Shown: positions 8,763 to 17,489 of the stretch, piece by piece | How positions within the stretch are numbered: the stretch's first letter is position 1 | Layout of the letters: each line of letters starts with the position of its first letter | Source of the DNA: Pseudomonas sp. | Lineage (GTDB): Bacteria; Pseudomonadota; Gammaproteobacteria; Pseudomonadales; Pseudomonadaceae | DNA: 35,405 nucleotides | Direction of reading: 5' to 3' | NCBI RefSeq assembly: GCF_028293835.1 | Contig: NZ_JAQGNX010000173.1 | Coordinates: 1-35,405 of the forward strand | Program-made: the position numbers and the translations under genes | The notes under the pieces: generated by a model | Told to the model about the DNA's origin: nothing | The model's database searches: none | Seen by the model: the letters and a program-made list of their open reading frames with translations, nothing else

Positions 8763-9236
8763 TTACAGGCGTTCGAGGCCAACGAAAGGGCAATCGGACA
8801 GTAGTTGATCAAGAGTGCGGCCATCGGCCAGTTGCAGGTGGGGGGCCAGTTCGGCCAGGGGGTAGAGGACGAAGGCGCGGGCCTGCAAATGGTAGTGGGG
8901 CACCTTGAGCCGCGGCTCATCAATCACCCGATCACCGAACAGTATGATGTCCAGGTCCAGCGTTCGCGGCCCCCAGCGCTCATGCCGTTCGCGGCCTTGT
9001 TCCAGTTCGATGGCTTGCAGCGCATCGAGCAGGGTTAGCGGGTCCAGGTCGGTATTCAGCGCAGCCACGGCATTGGTGAAGCGTGGTTGGCCGGGCAGTA
9101 GGGAGTCGCTGGAATAAAAGGACGACACTCTCACCAGCTCGGATGACGCCAACTGCGCCAATGCGTTGAGGGCACTGCGCAATTGTTCGGCAGGGTCAGC
9201 CAGATTGCTGCCCAATCCGATGTAAACGCGTTCCAT
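8763..9236 (-). CDS. folK: 2-amino-4-hydroxy-6-hydroxymethyldihydropteridine pyrophosphokinase
   Basis: Pyrophosphorylates hydroxymethyl-dihydropterin in folate synthesis. The 157-residue protein has YIGLGSNLADP at its start and the HPPK signature RWGPRTLDLDIILFGD with the two metal-binding aspartates. It starts 2 bases after the pcnB stop codon, so the two genes are almost certainly one unit. The panB gene, which uses a folate cofactor, follows after a REPIN-containing gap. Confidence 0.96.
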   Translation of the reverse strand: MERVYIGLGSNLADPAEQLRSALNALAQLASSELVRVSSFYSSDSLLPGQPRFTNAVAALNTDLDPLTLLDALQAIELEQGRERHERWGPRTLDLDIILFGDRVIDEPRLKVPHYHLQARAFVLYPLAELAPHLQLADGRTLDQLLSDCPFVGLERL

Positions 9237-9238
9237 GA

Positions 9239-10654
9239 TCAGTCGCCTGAGGTCATGGGGGCGTCGCTGGCGTTGCGTTTACGCTTGCTGCCGCTGCTGC
9301 GACGGCGTTTACGCGGGGCTGCGCCACTGGCGTCGGGCTTGCTGCCCAGGTCGCGAATCATGTTACGACGATCGCTTTCGTTGCCTTCCTGGTAATCGGT
9401 CCACCAGTCGCCCAGGCCATCGGTTTGCTCGCCAGCGATTTCCCGCAGCAACAGGAAGTCGTAGCCCGCACGGAAACGTGGATTATCGAGCAGCAGGTCA
9501 GCGCGCTTTCCGGTACGGCGCGGCAGGCGTTCCTGCATGTCCCAGATTTCCCGGATCGGCATGGTGAACCGTTTAGGGATCGCGATGCGTTGGCATTGCT
9601 CAACGATCAACTCGTGGGCGGCCTCCTGCATGGCTGGAATCGGCGGCATGCCACGTTCCTGCAAGCGCAGCACCTTGGCCGGGAGGGCAGGCCAAAGCAT
9701 GGCAGCAAACAGAAAGGCAGGGGTGACCGGCTTGTTCTGCGAAATACGCAGGTCGGTATTGGCCAGCGCTTCGCTGATCAGGGTATGGGTGTAGGTCGGG
9801 TTCATTTCCAGCGACTTGGCGCTGGCCGGGAACAACGGCTCGAACAGCTCAAGGTCTACCAGCATCTCAAACGTGGATTCGGCGTAACCGGATAGAAACA
9901 GTTTCAGGACTTCCTCGAACAAGCGCGCGGAAGGAATATCCCGCAACATCGGCGCCAGTTGCCGAATCGGCGTGGCACTGTGTTTTTCGATGCCGAAATC
10001 CAGCTTCGCCGCGAAACGCACTGCGCGCAACATCCGCACAGGGTCTTCTTTATAGCGCTGTTCAGGATCACCGATCAGGCGGATCAAACGATTGCGGATG
10101 TCGTGCACGCCATTGGCGTAGTCGAGAACGCGCTCGGTGACCGGGTCGTAATACAGCGCATTGATCGTGAAGTCGCGACGTTGCGCGTCTTCTTCGAGGG
10201 TGCCATACACGTTGTCACGCAGGATGCGTCCGCTTTCGTTGCGGGAAGACTGATTGCTGTCTTCCTCTTCATCGTCTTGCGGATGATTGGCGCGAAACGT
10301 CGCAACCTCAATGATTTCCCGACCGAAGTGAACATGGACCAGCTTGAAACGCCGACCGATCACTCGCGCATTGCGAAATTCAGCGCGCACTTGTTCCGGC
10401 GTAGCACTGGTGGCGACGTCGAAATCCTTGGGCGTGATATTCAGCATCATATCGCGCACGCAGCCGCCAACCAGATAGGCCTGATAGCCGGCAGTTTGCA
10501 GACGCTCGACAATGTTGACCGCGTAACGACTGAACTGGCCGCGTTGCAGCGAATGCTGGCTGCTAGAGAGCACTTCTGGCGTGCTGCGTATGTGTTGCGT
10601 TTGTTGCGGTCGGCGCAATGGGGAGCGGAATGACTGGAACAGCTTTTTCAGCAT
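9239..10654 (-). CDS. pcnB: Poly(A) polymerase I
   Basis: Adds poly(A) tails to RNA 3' ends and so promotes decay. The nucleotidyltransferase head YLVGGCVRDMMLNITPKDFDV contains the catalytic DFDV acidic pair, followed by the RRDFTINALYYD motif, the RNA-binding domain with RMLRAVRFAAKLDF, and a basic C-terminal tail rich in K/R/S. A start at MLKKLFQSFRSP gives 471 residues, the usual length. The frame stays open to 10726, but the extra segment (RPFFFFGRIFLQ) is not conserved to my knowledge and a -10-like TAGAAT lies inside it. folK follows directly. It sits just downstream of CrcZ, as in other Pseudomonas. Confidence 0.93.
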   Translation of the reverse strand: MLKKLFQSFRSPLRRPQQTQHIRSTPEVLSSSQHSLQRGQFSRYAVNIVERLQTAGYQAYLVGGCVRDMMLNITPKDFDVATSATPEQVRAEFRNARVIGRRFKLVHVHFGREIIEVATFRANHPQDDEEEDSNQSSRNESGRILRDNVYGTLEEDAQRRDFTINALYYDPVTERVLDYANGVHDIRNRLIRLIGDPEQRYKEDPVRMLRAVRFAAKLDFGIEKHSATPIRQLAPMLRDIPSARLFEEVLKLFLSGYAESTFEMLVDLELFEPLFPASAKSLEMNPTYTHTLISEALANTDLRISQNKPVTPAFLFAAMLWPALPAKVLRLQERGMPPIPAMQEAAHELIVEQCQRIAIPKRFTMPIREIWDMQERLPRRTGKRADLLLDNPRFRAGYDFLLLREIAGEQTDGLGDWWTDYQEGNESDRRNMIRDLGSKPDASGAAPRKRRRSSGSKRKRNASDAPMTSGD

Positions 10655-10804
10655 GGGATGCACTGTTTGGAGGAATATTCGGCCAAAAAAGAAGAATGGC
10701 CGCATGATGGGCGGGGATTCTAGCATTTAGTCAGGGGATGGTGTAGGAAGCTGCACATGGCGGCTGTCTGAGCGGGTTTCAGGCCAGGAGCGAGAATGAC
10801 AGAA

Positions 10805-11170
10805 GCTACTGGGGGAGCCGAAGCTCCCCCAAAGTTGTTTGCGCTTTATTTTTATTATTGAGTCGGGCTTTTTGTTTTTATTAAGTGCCCAATCCACAGG
10901 CTTACGCCTGCGAAACCTCCCAATCGGGAGTCAAGAGCAAACGGATTGCTTTGGTCGCTGCGTTGCAATGATCATTCGATCCAACCAGTTCAGGCGCTAC
11001 CTTAGGGTAGTTTTTGTTGTTCTCAGCCTGGTCGCGGGGCAAGCCCCAAATACAACTCCTCTCCAAAAGAATCAGTTAGCTGCGCCTCCGCCGTCTTGTT
11101 TTTATTATGCGTGAGTCGATTCGTCTTATTTTTATTAGGGTGTGTTCGATGCTTTTTATTGTTCTTGTAC
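10805..11170 (-). ncRNA. crcZ: CrcZ small RNA, Hfq/Crc antagonist
   Basis: CrcZ titrates Hfq (with Crc) and thereby relieves carbon catabolite repression. The minus strand here carries six clusters of the A-rich AANAANAA (CA) motif, at about 11151-11167, 11125-11138, 11095-11109, 11009-11023, 10868-10884 and 10844-10861. It lies exactly in the conserved position between cbrB and pcnB. A sigma-54 promoter lies 11-12 bases before the expected 5' end; the RNA would begin GTACAAGAACAA, close to the known P. aeruginosa CrcZ start as I recall it. The 3' end is set at the GGGGGAGC/GCTCCCCC hairpin, giving about 365 nt compared with roughly 400 nt in P. aeruginosa. The exact 3' end is uncertain because no U-run follows the stem. 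Confidence 0.93.
10811..10830 (-). terminator. Hairpin at the 3' end of CrcZ
   Basis: A perfect 8-bp stem GGGGGAGC / GCTCCCCC with a 4-base TTCG loop on the minus strand (stable tetraloop). A clear U-run is missing after it, so it may be a stabilising 3' hairpin or a weak terminator; some read-through to pcnB is possible. Confidence 0.6.
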
Positions 11171-11180
11171 TAGAGATATA

Positions 11181-11195
11181 GCAGGACCTGTGCCA
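11181..11195 (-). promoter_or_regulatory. Sigma-54 (RpoN) promoter of crcZ
   Basis: On the minus strand TGGCAC-AGGTC-CTGC, a close match to TGGCAC-N5-TTGC. The -12 C is at 11181, which predicts transcription start near 11169-11170, just before the first A-rich Hfq motif. This fits activation by the sigma-54 activator CbrB encoded immediately upstream. Confidence 0.9.
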
Positions 11196-11292
11196 ACTTT
11201 TGAAATTCCTTTAAAACCGGGGGCTGGAGCAAGGTCGCGGGTTTTGACGGGCATAAAAAAGCCGTGCTTTCGTTACCTTAAGACCCGGCCTT

Positions 11293-11318
11293 TGTTACGC
11301 GCTAGAAATGGGGTAACA
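11293..11318. promoter_or_regulatory. Probable CbrB upstream activator site
   Basis: Inverted repeat TGTTAC - 14 bases - GTAACA, centred about 135 bases upstream of the predicted crcZ start, the distance expected for a sigma-54 enhancer. A further half site GTTACC lies at about 11272. CbrB sites of this TGTTAC/GTAACA form are known upstream of crcZ in other Pseudomonas. The span between the cbrB stop and this site has no other gene. Confidence 0.75.
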
Positions 11319-11383
11319 GTTGTTGCCGAAGTGGGAGGGGCGCGGGCCAGAGCCTCGCGCACATCGGTATTACTTCAATTGCT

Positions 11384-12826
11384 TCAGCTTTCGCTGGCAA
11401 CGCTGGTTTTGCGCCGGGGAATACCCAGTCTCTGCCGGCGTTCCCACAAGCATTTACGGCTTACCCCCAGTTTCCGAGCCAATTCGGTCTCGGTCATGTG
11501 GTCCTGATGCTCAAGCACGAAGTGCTGGAAGTAGTCTTCCAGCGATAAATCTTCGGTGGGCTCATGGCTGGTGGAGCTGTTGGTGTTTTGCTGCGGGCCC
11601 AGACCGATGAAGTCTTCATCGTCCAGATCGCTCAGCTCAATATCGATGCCCAATAGTTCTGCAGAGATTTCCGGGCTTTCGCACAAAATCACCGAGCGTT
11701 CGATTGCGTTTTCCAATTCGCGAACGTTGCCTGGCCAAGTGTAATGACGTATCGCCTGTTCAGCATCGGGGGCAAACTTCAGGTCGGTCCGGCCGACCTT
11801 CGCGCTTTGTCGGGCCAGAAACGAGTGGGCGATTTCAAGCACGTCGGCGCCACGTTCACGCAAGGCGGGCAATTTCAGCGCAATAACGTGCAGGCGGTAA
11901 TACAAGTCTTCACGGAACTGGCCGACTTTGGCCAGGCTCTTGAGGTCTCGGTGAGTTGCGGCGATCAAGCGCACATCCACTTTCTGCGACTGCACCGAGC
12001 CTACCCGGCGAATTTCGCCTTCCTGCAATACTCGCAGCAAACGTGCCTGAGCTTCGAGCGGTAACTCACCGATTTCGTCGAGGAACAACGTACCGCCGTC
12101 AGCGGCCTCGACCAGGCCGGCACGACCTGCGCTGGCACCGGTGAACGCGCCTTTCTCGTGACCGAATAATTCGGATTCGATGAGGGATTCGGGGATCGCG
12201 GCGCAGTTCACCGAAATCATCGGTGCTTTGGCGCGTTTGGACAGGTTGTGCAGGGCGCGTGCAACCAGCTCTTTGCCGGTGCCAGACTCACCCTGGATCA
12301 ATACGTTGGAGTCCGTCGGTGCGACTTTGCGGATTTTGACGTAAAGATCCTGCATTGGTGGACACGAACCAATGATGCCGATCTCGCCGTTGCTGTTGTT
12401 TACCACGCCTTTGTCAGAAACGCTGGCAGGTTTCAACGCGGCAGCGCTGTGTTCGGCTTGCAGGCTTTGGATCGATTGTCGGTCACGCAGAATGCGGGCG
12501 ACAGCCTGGAGCATTTCGTCGTGGTCGAAAGGCTTGGCGATGTAATCCACCGCGCCCATTTTCATCGAGTCCACGGCAGAGCGCAGGCTGGCATAGCTGG
12601 TCATGATCAGGACAGGTTTGCCCTGGCCCAGTTTGATCAGCTCAGTGCCCGGAGCGCCAGGCAGGCGCAAGTCGCTGACAATTAAGTCAAACGAGGCAAT
12701 GCTGAAACGTTCCTGTGCTTCCTGCACTGAACCGGCTTCGCTGACCTGATATTGGTTACGTTCCAACAGGCGTCGCAGGGCCGAGCGGATAATTGTTTCG
12801 TCTTCGACGATCAGAATGTGCGGCAT
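11384..12826 (-). CDS. cbrB: Two-component response regulator CbrB (NtrC family)
   Basis: Sigma-54-dependent activator that, with CbrA, controls use of many carbon and nitrogen sources, largely by switching on CrcZ. The 480 residues read as: receiver domain 1-120 with acidic E8/D9 and phospho-acceptor D52 in VSDLRLPG; AAA+ domain with Walker A GESGTGKE and the sigma-54 contact loop GAFTGA; and a C-terminal Fis-type helix-turn-helix (TELARKLGVSRKCLWERR). All key residues are intact. It starts 23 bases after the cbrA stop, so the pair is co-transcribed. crcZ and its CbrB site lie immediately downstream. Confidence 0.97.
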   Translation of the reverse strand: MPHILIVEDETIIRSALRRLLERNQYQVSEAGSVQEAQERFSIASFDLIVSDLRLPGAPGTELIKLGQGKPVLIMTSYASLRSAVDSMKMGAVDYIAKPFDHDEMLQAVARILRDRQSIQSLQAEHSAAALKPASVSDKGVVNNSNGEIGIIGSCPPMQDLYVKIRKVAPTDSNVLIQGESGTGKELVARALHNLSKRAKAPMISVNCAAIPESLIESELFGHEKGAFTGASAGRAGLVEAADGGTLFLDEIGELPLEAQARLLRVLQEGEIRRVGSVQSQKVDVRLIAATHRDLKSLAKVGQFREDLYYRLHVIALKLPALRERGADVLEIAHSFLARQSAKVGRTDLKFAPDAEQAIRHYTWPGNVRELENAIERSVILCESPEISAELLGIDIELSDLDDEDFIGLGPQQNTNSSTSHEPTEDLSLEDYFQHFVLEHQDHMTETELARKLGVSRKCLWERRQRLGIPRRKTSVASES

Positions 12827-12849
12827 GTGATTCGATACTCTCGACGGTC

Positions 12850-15804
12850 TCAGTTCACAGCGGACGTCGCTTCGACATGACGCGGCAATGTCACCCGAAT
12901 ACGGGTGCCGCGTTGATGCTCGGGGTCGGCCGGGCTGTCGATGGTGATTTGTCCATAATGCTCTTCAACAATGGAATAGACCAGTGCAAGGCCCAGTCCG
13001 GTGCCTTCCCCCGGGTCCTTGGTGGTGAAGAACGGCTCGAACAATCGGTCCATGATTGATTTTGGAATGCCACTGCCTTCGTCTTCTACGATCAGATCGA
13101 CAGTGTGTTCCGATACTTCGGTTTTAACTCGCACTGCGCTGCCCGATGGCGAAGCGTCACGTGCGTTGGTAAGCAGGTTTATCAAGACCTGCGCCAATCT
13201 TTGAGGGTCTCCATCGACCCAGTGTTCCGGGTTGCACAGATTGAAGAATTGCACCTCGTAATTGCGGCGATTCAGCGCCAGCAAACCGATAGCATCCTGG
13301 GCCACTTCCGCCAGGCATACCGCTTCGTCGGAATGTTGGTGGCTGCCGGCATGGGCGAAGCTCATGAGCGATTGCACGATGCGTGAAACGCGTTTTGTTT
13401 GCTCTAGAATCTGGCTGCTGATCTCGGTCAGCTCGCCATCGTCTTCACGCTCTTCGCGCAGATTTTGCGCCAGGCAGGCGATGCCGGTAATGGGGTTGCC
13501 GATTTCGTGAGCAACCCCCGCAGCCAAGCGCCCGATACTGGCGAGACGCTCGGAATGCACCAGCTTGTCTTCAAGCATTTGCGTGTCGGTCAAATCTTCA
13601 ACCAACAACACCAAACCGCTGTTACCCGGCGCGAGCGGCTCATCGATAGCGGCTTTATGCAGGTTTAGCCAGCGTGTTTGGCCATCCAGGCCCAAACGTT
13701 GTTTATGTAAATGTTCGTCCGGCAGGTCGATAAAGCCCTGAAGCAGTTCTCGCCACGGATCGGCGATGGTTTCCAGCCGAGAGCCCACCACTCGCTGGGC
13801 GCCAATGCCTGTCAGCTCTTCCATGGCTTTGTTCCACATCAGAATCTCTTGATCCTTGGCCAGCGAGCACACACCCATGGGCAATTCTTGCAAGGTTTGG
13901 CGGTGATAGCGGCGCAAGGCATCGAGTTCGGCAGCAAGGCCAGTCAGCCGTGAGTGGTAATCCTCCAGGCGGCTTTCAATAAAGTGGATGTCTTCGGTGA
14001 CATAATTTTCGCTGCCGGATTTATAGGGCAGAAACGTTTCAACCATGTCTTGAGCAACGCTCGGTCCCATCAGCCCCGAAAGGTTGGCTTCAATGCGGTC
14101 ACGTAAGCGGCGCAACGCATATGGCCTACGCTCATCGAAAGGCAGATAAAGGTCACGCAGGGCCTGTTCAACTTCTTTCTGCGCGGCTTTGGCACCCAAA
14201 GGCTTGGCCAACTGCGTGGCGAATTCTTGAGGTGATGCAGCGTGTAGTTCTCGCCGTTGGGGACGCCGGACGTTATCCACCGCACAGGCCTCGGCCGCGC
14301 TGGCTTCTTCCGGGCTGCCGTCGGTGAACAGCGAGATCAACGTAAAGATCAGAACGTTGGCGGCCAGCGAGGCGATGGCTGCCATGTGCCAACTGTCGTC
14401 GCTAATCAGGTAAAGCCGATTCAGCATCGGTACGTAGATTTCTTGAATGCCGCCGATCAGCGGTAGCAACATGCTGACGAACCAGACGCTGATGCCGGCT
14501 AACAGCCCAGCGATAAAGCCGCGGCGGTTAGCGGTTGGCCAATACAGCACAGACAGCACGCCGGGCAAAAATTGTAAGGTCGCAACGAAGGCCACGATGC
14601 CAAGGTTCGCCAGATCCTGCTGTTTGCCGAGTAATAAATAGAACCCGTAACCCAGCATGATGATCGCGACGATCAGGCCGCGACGGGTCCACTTCAGCCA
14701 GCGATAAATATTACCTTCGGCGGGCGGTTGGTACAGCGGCAACACCAAATGGTTAAGCGCCATCCCCGACAACGCCAGGGTGGTGACGATGATCAGTCCA
14801 CTGGCTGCCGACAGCCCTCCGACGTATGCCAGTAGCGCCAAGGCTTTATTGTTGGCGGCAATGCCCACCCCCAAAGTGAAATATTCCGGACTGGTTTGGG
14901 CGCCAAGCTTGAGCCCTGCCCACAAAATGAGTGGCACGGCGAGGCTGATCAGTAGCAGAAACAGGGGCAAACCCCAGCTGGCGCTGACCAACGAGCGCGG
15001 GTTGAGGTTTTCGGTAAACGTCATGTGATACATGTGCGGCATGACGATGGCAGAGGCGAAGAACACCAATAGCAGCGTGCGCCATGGACCTTCTTGCAAC
15101 GGTGTATGCAGCGCGGCGAGGGCCGCCTGATTTTGCAGCAGCCATTGTTCCAGTTGCGTCGGCCCGTCGAAAACGCCGTATAGCGCGTACAAACCCACGC
15201 CGCCCATAGCCACCAGTTTGATGACCGATTCAAAGGCGATGGCGAACACCAGCCCTTCATGCTTCTCGCGCGTCGCAATGTGCCGCGAGCCGAAGAAGAT
15301 GGTGAACAGCGTAATCAACGCGCAGAACGCCAGTGCGACGCGATTTTGCACCGGTTCGCGGGTCAGAATGCCGATTGAGTCAGCCACCGACTGGATCTGT
15401 AAGGCCAGCAGGGGCAGTACGCCTATCAACATGAAAATAGTGGTCAGTGCACCGGCCCAGGTACTGCGAAAGCGAAAGGCAAACAAATCCGCCAATGACG
15501 ACAGCTGGTAGGTGCGAGTAATTTTTAGGATGGGGTAAAGCAATACCGGCGCCAGCAAAAATGCTCCGGACACACCCAGGTAGCTGGATAAAAAGCCGTA
15601 GCCGTACTGATACGCCAGGCCCACCGTGCCGTAAAACGCCCAGGCGCTGGCGTACACCCCAAGCGAAAGGGTGTAAGTCAGCGGGTGGCGGATGATCCAG
15701 CGCGGGATCAGGCCACGTTCACTGACCCAGGCCACGCCGAACAACACCAGCAGGTAGGCGGCGCTGACCAAAATCATCTGGGTCAGGCTAAAGGTCATCG
15801 GCAT
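12850..15804 (-). CDS. cbrA: Sensor histidine kinase CbrA with SLC5-type transporter domain
   Basis: A 984-residue inner-membrane sensor. Residues 1 to about 500 are a multi-helix SLC5 (sodium/solute symporter) domain; about 530-625 forms the linker (STAC-type) helix region; about 635-745 is a PAS domain (LPMGVCSLAKDQEILMWNKAMEELTG); the HisKA domain has H766 in VAHEIGNPITG; and the ATPase domain has N-box LINLLTNARDAS (about N880) and G-boxes DEGSGIP and GEGTGLGLALV. In P. putida and P. fluorescens the transporter part takes up histidine, so transport and sensing are joined. The start overlaps the CbrX stop by 17 bases; a second ATG two codons later (15798) is equally possible. cbrB follows 23 bases downstream. 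Confidence 0.97.
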   Translation of the reverse strand: MPMTFSLTQMILVSAAYLLVLFGVAWVSERGLIPRWIIRHPLTYTLSLGVYASAWAFYGTVGLAYQYGYGFLSSYLGVSGAFLLAPVLLYPILKITRTYQLSSLADLFAFRFRSTWAGALTTIFMLIGVLPLLALQIQSVADSIGILTREPVQNRVALAFCALITLFTIFFGSRHIATREKHEGLVFAIAFESVIKLVAMGGVGLYALYGVFDGPTQLEQWLLQNQAALAALHTPLQEGPWRTLLLVFFASAIVMPHMYHMTFTENLNPRSLVSASWGLPLFLLLISLAVPLILWAGLKLGAQTSPEYFTLGVGIAANNKALALLAYVGGLSAASGLIIVTTLALSGMALNHLVLPLYQPPAEGNIYRWLKWTRRGLIVAIIMLGYGFYLLLGKQQDLANLGIVAFVATLQFLPGVLSVLYWPTANRRGFIAGLLAGISVWFVSMLLPLIGGIQEIYVPMLNRLYLISDDSWHMAAIASLAANVLIFTLISLFTDGSPEEASAAEACAVDNVRRPQRRELHAASPQEFATQLAKPLGAKAAQKEVEQALRDLYLPFDERRPYALRRLRDRIEANLSGLMGPSVAQDMVETFLPYKSGSENYVTEDIHFIESRLEDYHSRLTGLAAELDALRRYHRQTLQELPMGVCSLAKDQEILMWNKAMEELTGIGAQRVVGSRLETIADPWRELLQGFIDLPDEHLHKQRLGLDGQTRWLNLHKAAIDEPLAPGNSGLVLLVEDLTDTQMLEDKLVHSERLASIGRLAAGVAHEIGNPITGIACLAQNLREEREDDGELTEISSQILEQTKRVSRIVQSLMSFAHAGSHQHSDEAVCLAEVAQDAIGLLALNRRNYEVQFFNLCNPEHWVDGDPQRLAQVLINLLTNARDASPSGSAVRVKTEVSEHTVDLIVEDEGSGIPKSIMDRLFEPFFTTKDPGEGTGLGLALVYSIVEEHYGQITIDSPADPEHQRGTRIRVTLPRHVEATSAVN

Positions 15805-15964
15805 CTCGTTGACTCTGCAGAATAAAGGTCACGACGATCAGAATCAGCCAGAGCAAATACGGGCGATACCACGCGCCTGTCGCGTCAATCCACCAATCCA
15901 TAATGGCTGGGGAGAACAGGTATATCCCCACCACCAGGAGCAGGACCAATCGATAGATGTACAT
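15788..15964 (-). CDS. cbrX: Small inner-membrane protein upstream of cbrA (CbrX type)
   Basis: A 58-residue protein starting MYIYRLVLLLVVGIYLFSP. It has two hydrophobic segments, about residues 4-18 and 32-47 (YLLWLILIVVTFIL), separated by a DWW-containing turn, and a short polar acidic tail. GAGG lies ahead of the ATG at 15964; the open frame extends to 16018, but that part is not hydrophobic or membrane-like. Its last codons overlap the start of cbrA, so the two are translationally coupled. A small gene in this place is reported for other Pseudomonas as CbrX; assignment of the name rests on position and size. A role in CbrA assembly or signalling is inference. Confidence 0.8.
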   Translation of the reverse strand: MYIYRLVLLLVVGIYLFSPAIMDWWIDATGAWYRPYLLWLILIVVTFILQSQRDADDL

Positions 15965-16066
15965 GTTGGCCTCACTAAAAAGGTCGGGCGATGGTACTGG
16001 ATGGTAGCGAAGCTGCAAGTGGCGTTTTAGTCGTCGTTACGGCTTGATCACGCCGAAGGCTCTAAT

Positions 16067-16954
16067 TCAGCTTAACTCGGCCTCTTGTATGTGCCGAGTC
16101 CGAGGTATCAGGTCTGCATTCCAGTGCTTGATTGCCCATCCCAATACCTCTTTGGGGCTGGCGTATTCCAGCCCATCGTCAGTTGGCTGACCCAGCGCGC
16201 GTAAGGCGCGTACGAGTAACGGGGTGGCTTGATCAGTTGGCAGAGGTGGGGAGCGGTACGACTTGCCCAGCTTATTGCCGTCGGGCTGAGTGATCAGGGG
16301 GAGGTGCAGATAACGGGGCTGGGGCAACCCCAACAGCTCTTGCAGGTAAAGCTGTCGGGGCGTTGAATCGAGCAAGTCGGCACCGCGCACAATATCGGTA
16401 ATGCCTTGCCAGGCATCGTCGATCACCACCGCCAATTGATACGCATAAAGGCCATCACGGCGACGAACCACGAAGTCGCCTACGTCGCTGCCCAGGTGCT
16501 GAGCAAACACGCCTTGCACTCGGTCTTCAAAGCGATATTCCAGCTCGGGGACCCGGATGCGTATGGCTGCGTTTTGCGGCTGGTGTCCAGCGTTGCGGCA
16601 TACGCCGGGGTAAACCCCATTAAATGCCTCCAACTGCTTGCGCGAACAGGTGCAGGCATAGGCCAGCCCCTGGCTGAACCAGCGATCGACCACTTGCGCA
16701 TAGGCTTCATGTCGCTGGCTTTGGTTGATCAATTCGCCATCCCACTCGAGCGCGTAGCTTTCCAGGGTACGCAAAATAGCCTGTTGTGCCCCGGCGACTT
16801 CTCGAGGCGGGTCGAGGTCTTCCATGCGCATCAGCCATTGTCCACCTACGGCACGGGCGTCGAGGTATGACGCCAGGGCTGCGACCAATGAACCAAAGTG
16901 CAAGTAACCGCTGGGGGTTGGCGCAAAGCGCCCAATGTACGAGGGGGAATTCAT
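16067..16954 (-). CDS. gluQ: Glutamyl-queuosine tRNA(Asp) synthetase
   Basis: A truncated glutamyl-tRNA synthetase paralogue that attaches glutamate to queuosine in the anticodon of tRNA(Asp), not to the acceptor end. The 295-residue protein has the catalytic core only: RFAPTPSGYLHFGS (HIGH motif), LMRMEDLDPPRE, a zinc-site region ACTCSRKQL...GVYPGVC, and GNKLGKS (KMSKS). It lacks the C-terminal anticodon-binding domain of GltX, which defines GluQRS. It follows dksA by about 90 bases, a linkage conserved in gamma-proteobacteria. A hairpin lies between the two genes. Confidence 0.95.
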   Translation of the reverse strand: MNSPSYIGRFAPTPSGYLHFGSLVAALASYLDARAVGGQWLMRMEDLDPPREVAGAQQAILRTLESYALEWDGELINQSQRHEAYAQVVDRWFSQGLAYACTCSRKQLEAFNGVYPGVCRNAGHQPQNAAIRIRVPELEYRFEDRVQGVFAQHLGSDVGDFVVRRRDGLYAYQLAVVIDDAWQGITDIVRGADLLDSTPRQLYLQELLGLPQPRYLHLPLITQPDGNKLGKSYRSPPLPTDQATPLLVRALRALGQPTDDGLEYASPKEVLGWAIKHWNADLIPRTRHIQEAELS

Positions 16955-17015
16955 GGGCTGATGTTACTGGAACAGCGCGATGACGATCTACCAAAATAAG
17001 CGCGTCAGAAACGAC

Positions 17016-17037
17016 AAGGGGCGCCGGAGCGCCCCTT
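17016..17037 (-). terminator. Hairpin after dksA (attenuator or weak terminator)
   Basis: A perfect 9-bp stem AAGGGGCGC / GCGCCCCTT with a 4-base loop, starting 9 bases after the dksA stop. On the minus strand it is followed by TGTCGTTTCTG, a poor U-run, so partial read-through to gluQ is likely. A terminator of this kind between dksA and gluQRS is known in E. coli. Confidence 0.65.
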
Positions 17038-17045
17038 ATGACAGG

Positions 17046-17489
17046 TCACTTACCGACCTGTTTTTCCTTGATTTCAGCCAAGGTTTTACAATCGATGCAA
17101 AGGTCTGCGGTAGGACGAGCTTCAAGTCGGCGAATGCCGATCTCTACGCCGCAGGATTCACACCAGCCATATTCCTCGTCTTTGATCAAACCGAGCGTCT
17201 TGTCGATTTTTTTGATTAATTTGCGTTCTCGGTCACGCGCTCGCAGTTCAAGGTTGAACTCTTCTTCCTGGCTTGCACGGTCTGCCGGGTCAGGAAAGTT
17301 GGCCGCTTCGTCCTTCATGTGATCGACGGTCCGATCAACCTCTACCATCAGCTGCTGCTTCCACTTGTTGAGGATGCTGACGAAGTGAGCGCGCATGGGC
17401 TCGCTCATGTACTCCTCGCCTTTACTGATAGCGTAGGGTTCGAAGTCACGAACTTGCGGACTGTTTTGCTGCTTTTCTTGGGTGGGCAT
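17046..17489 (-). CDS. dksA: RNA polymerase-binding transcription factor DksA
   Basis: Binds the RNA polymerase secondary channel and with ppGpp controls rRNA and amino-acid promoters. The start MPTQEKQQNSP at 17489 gives 147 residues, the standard size, with GAGAGGCGG upstream. The coiled-coil region (about residues 33-108) carries the acidic tip DPADRASQEEE, and the zinc finger has all four cysteines, CESC and CIDC, so it is the zinc-binding DksA1 type. The ends PTADLCIDCKTLAEIKEKQ match the family. gluQ follows; an aminotransferase gene diverges upstream. Confidence 0.97.
   Translation of the reverse strand: MPTQEKQQNSPQVRDFEPYAISKGEEYMSEPMRAHFVSILNKWKQQLMVEVDRTVDHMKDEAANFPDPADRASQEEEFNLELRARDRERKLIKKIDKTLGLIKDEEYGWCESCGVEIGIRRLEARPTADLCIDCKTLAEIKEKQVGK

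Noticed and set aside
10839..11114. Plus-strand protein frames between pcnB and cbrB
   Set aside because: The region is explained by CrcZ on the minus strand; the T-rich plus strand simply gives Phe/Leu-rich translations.
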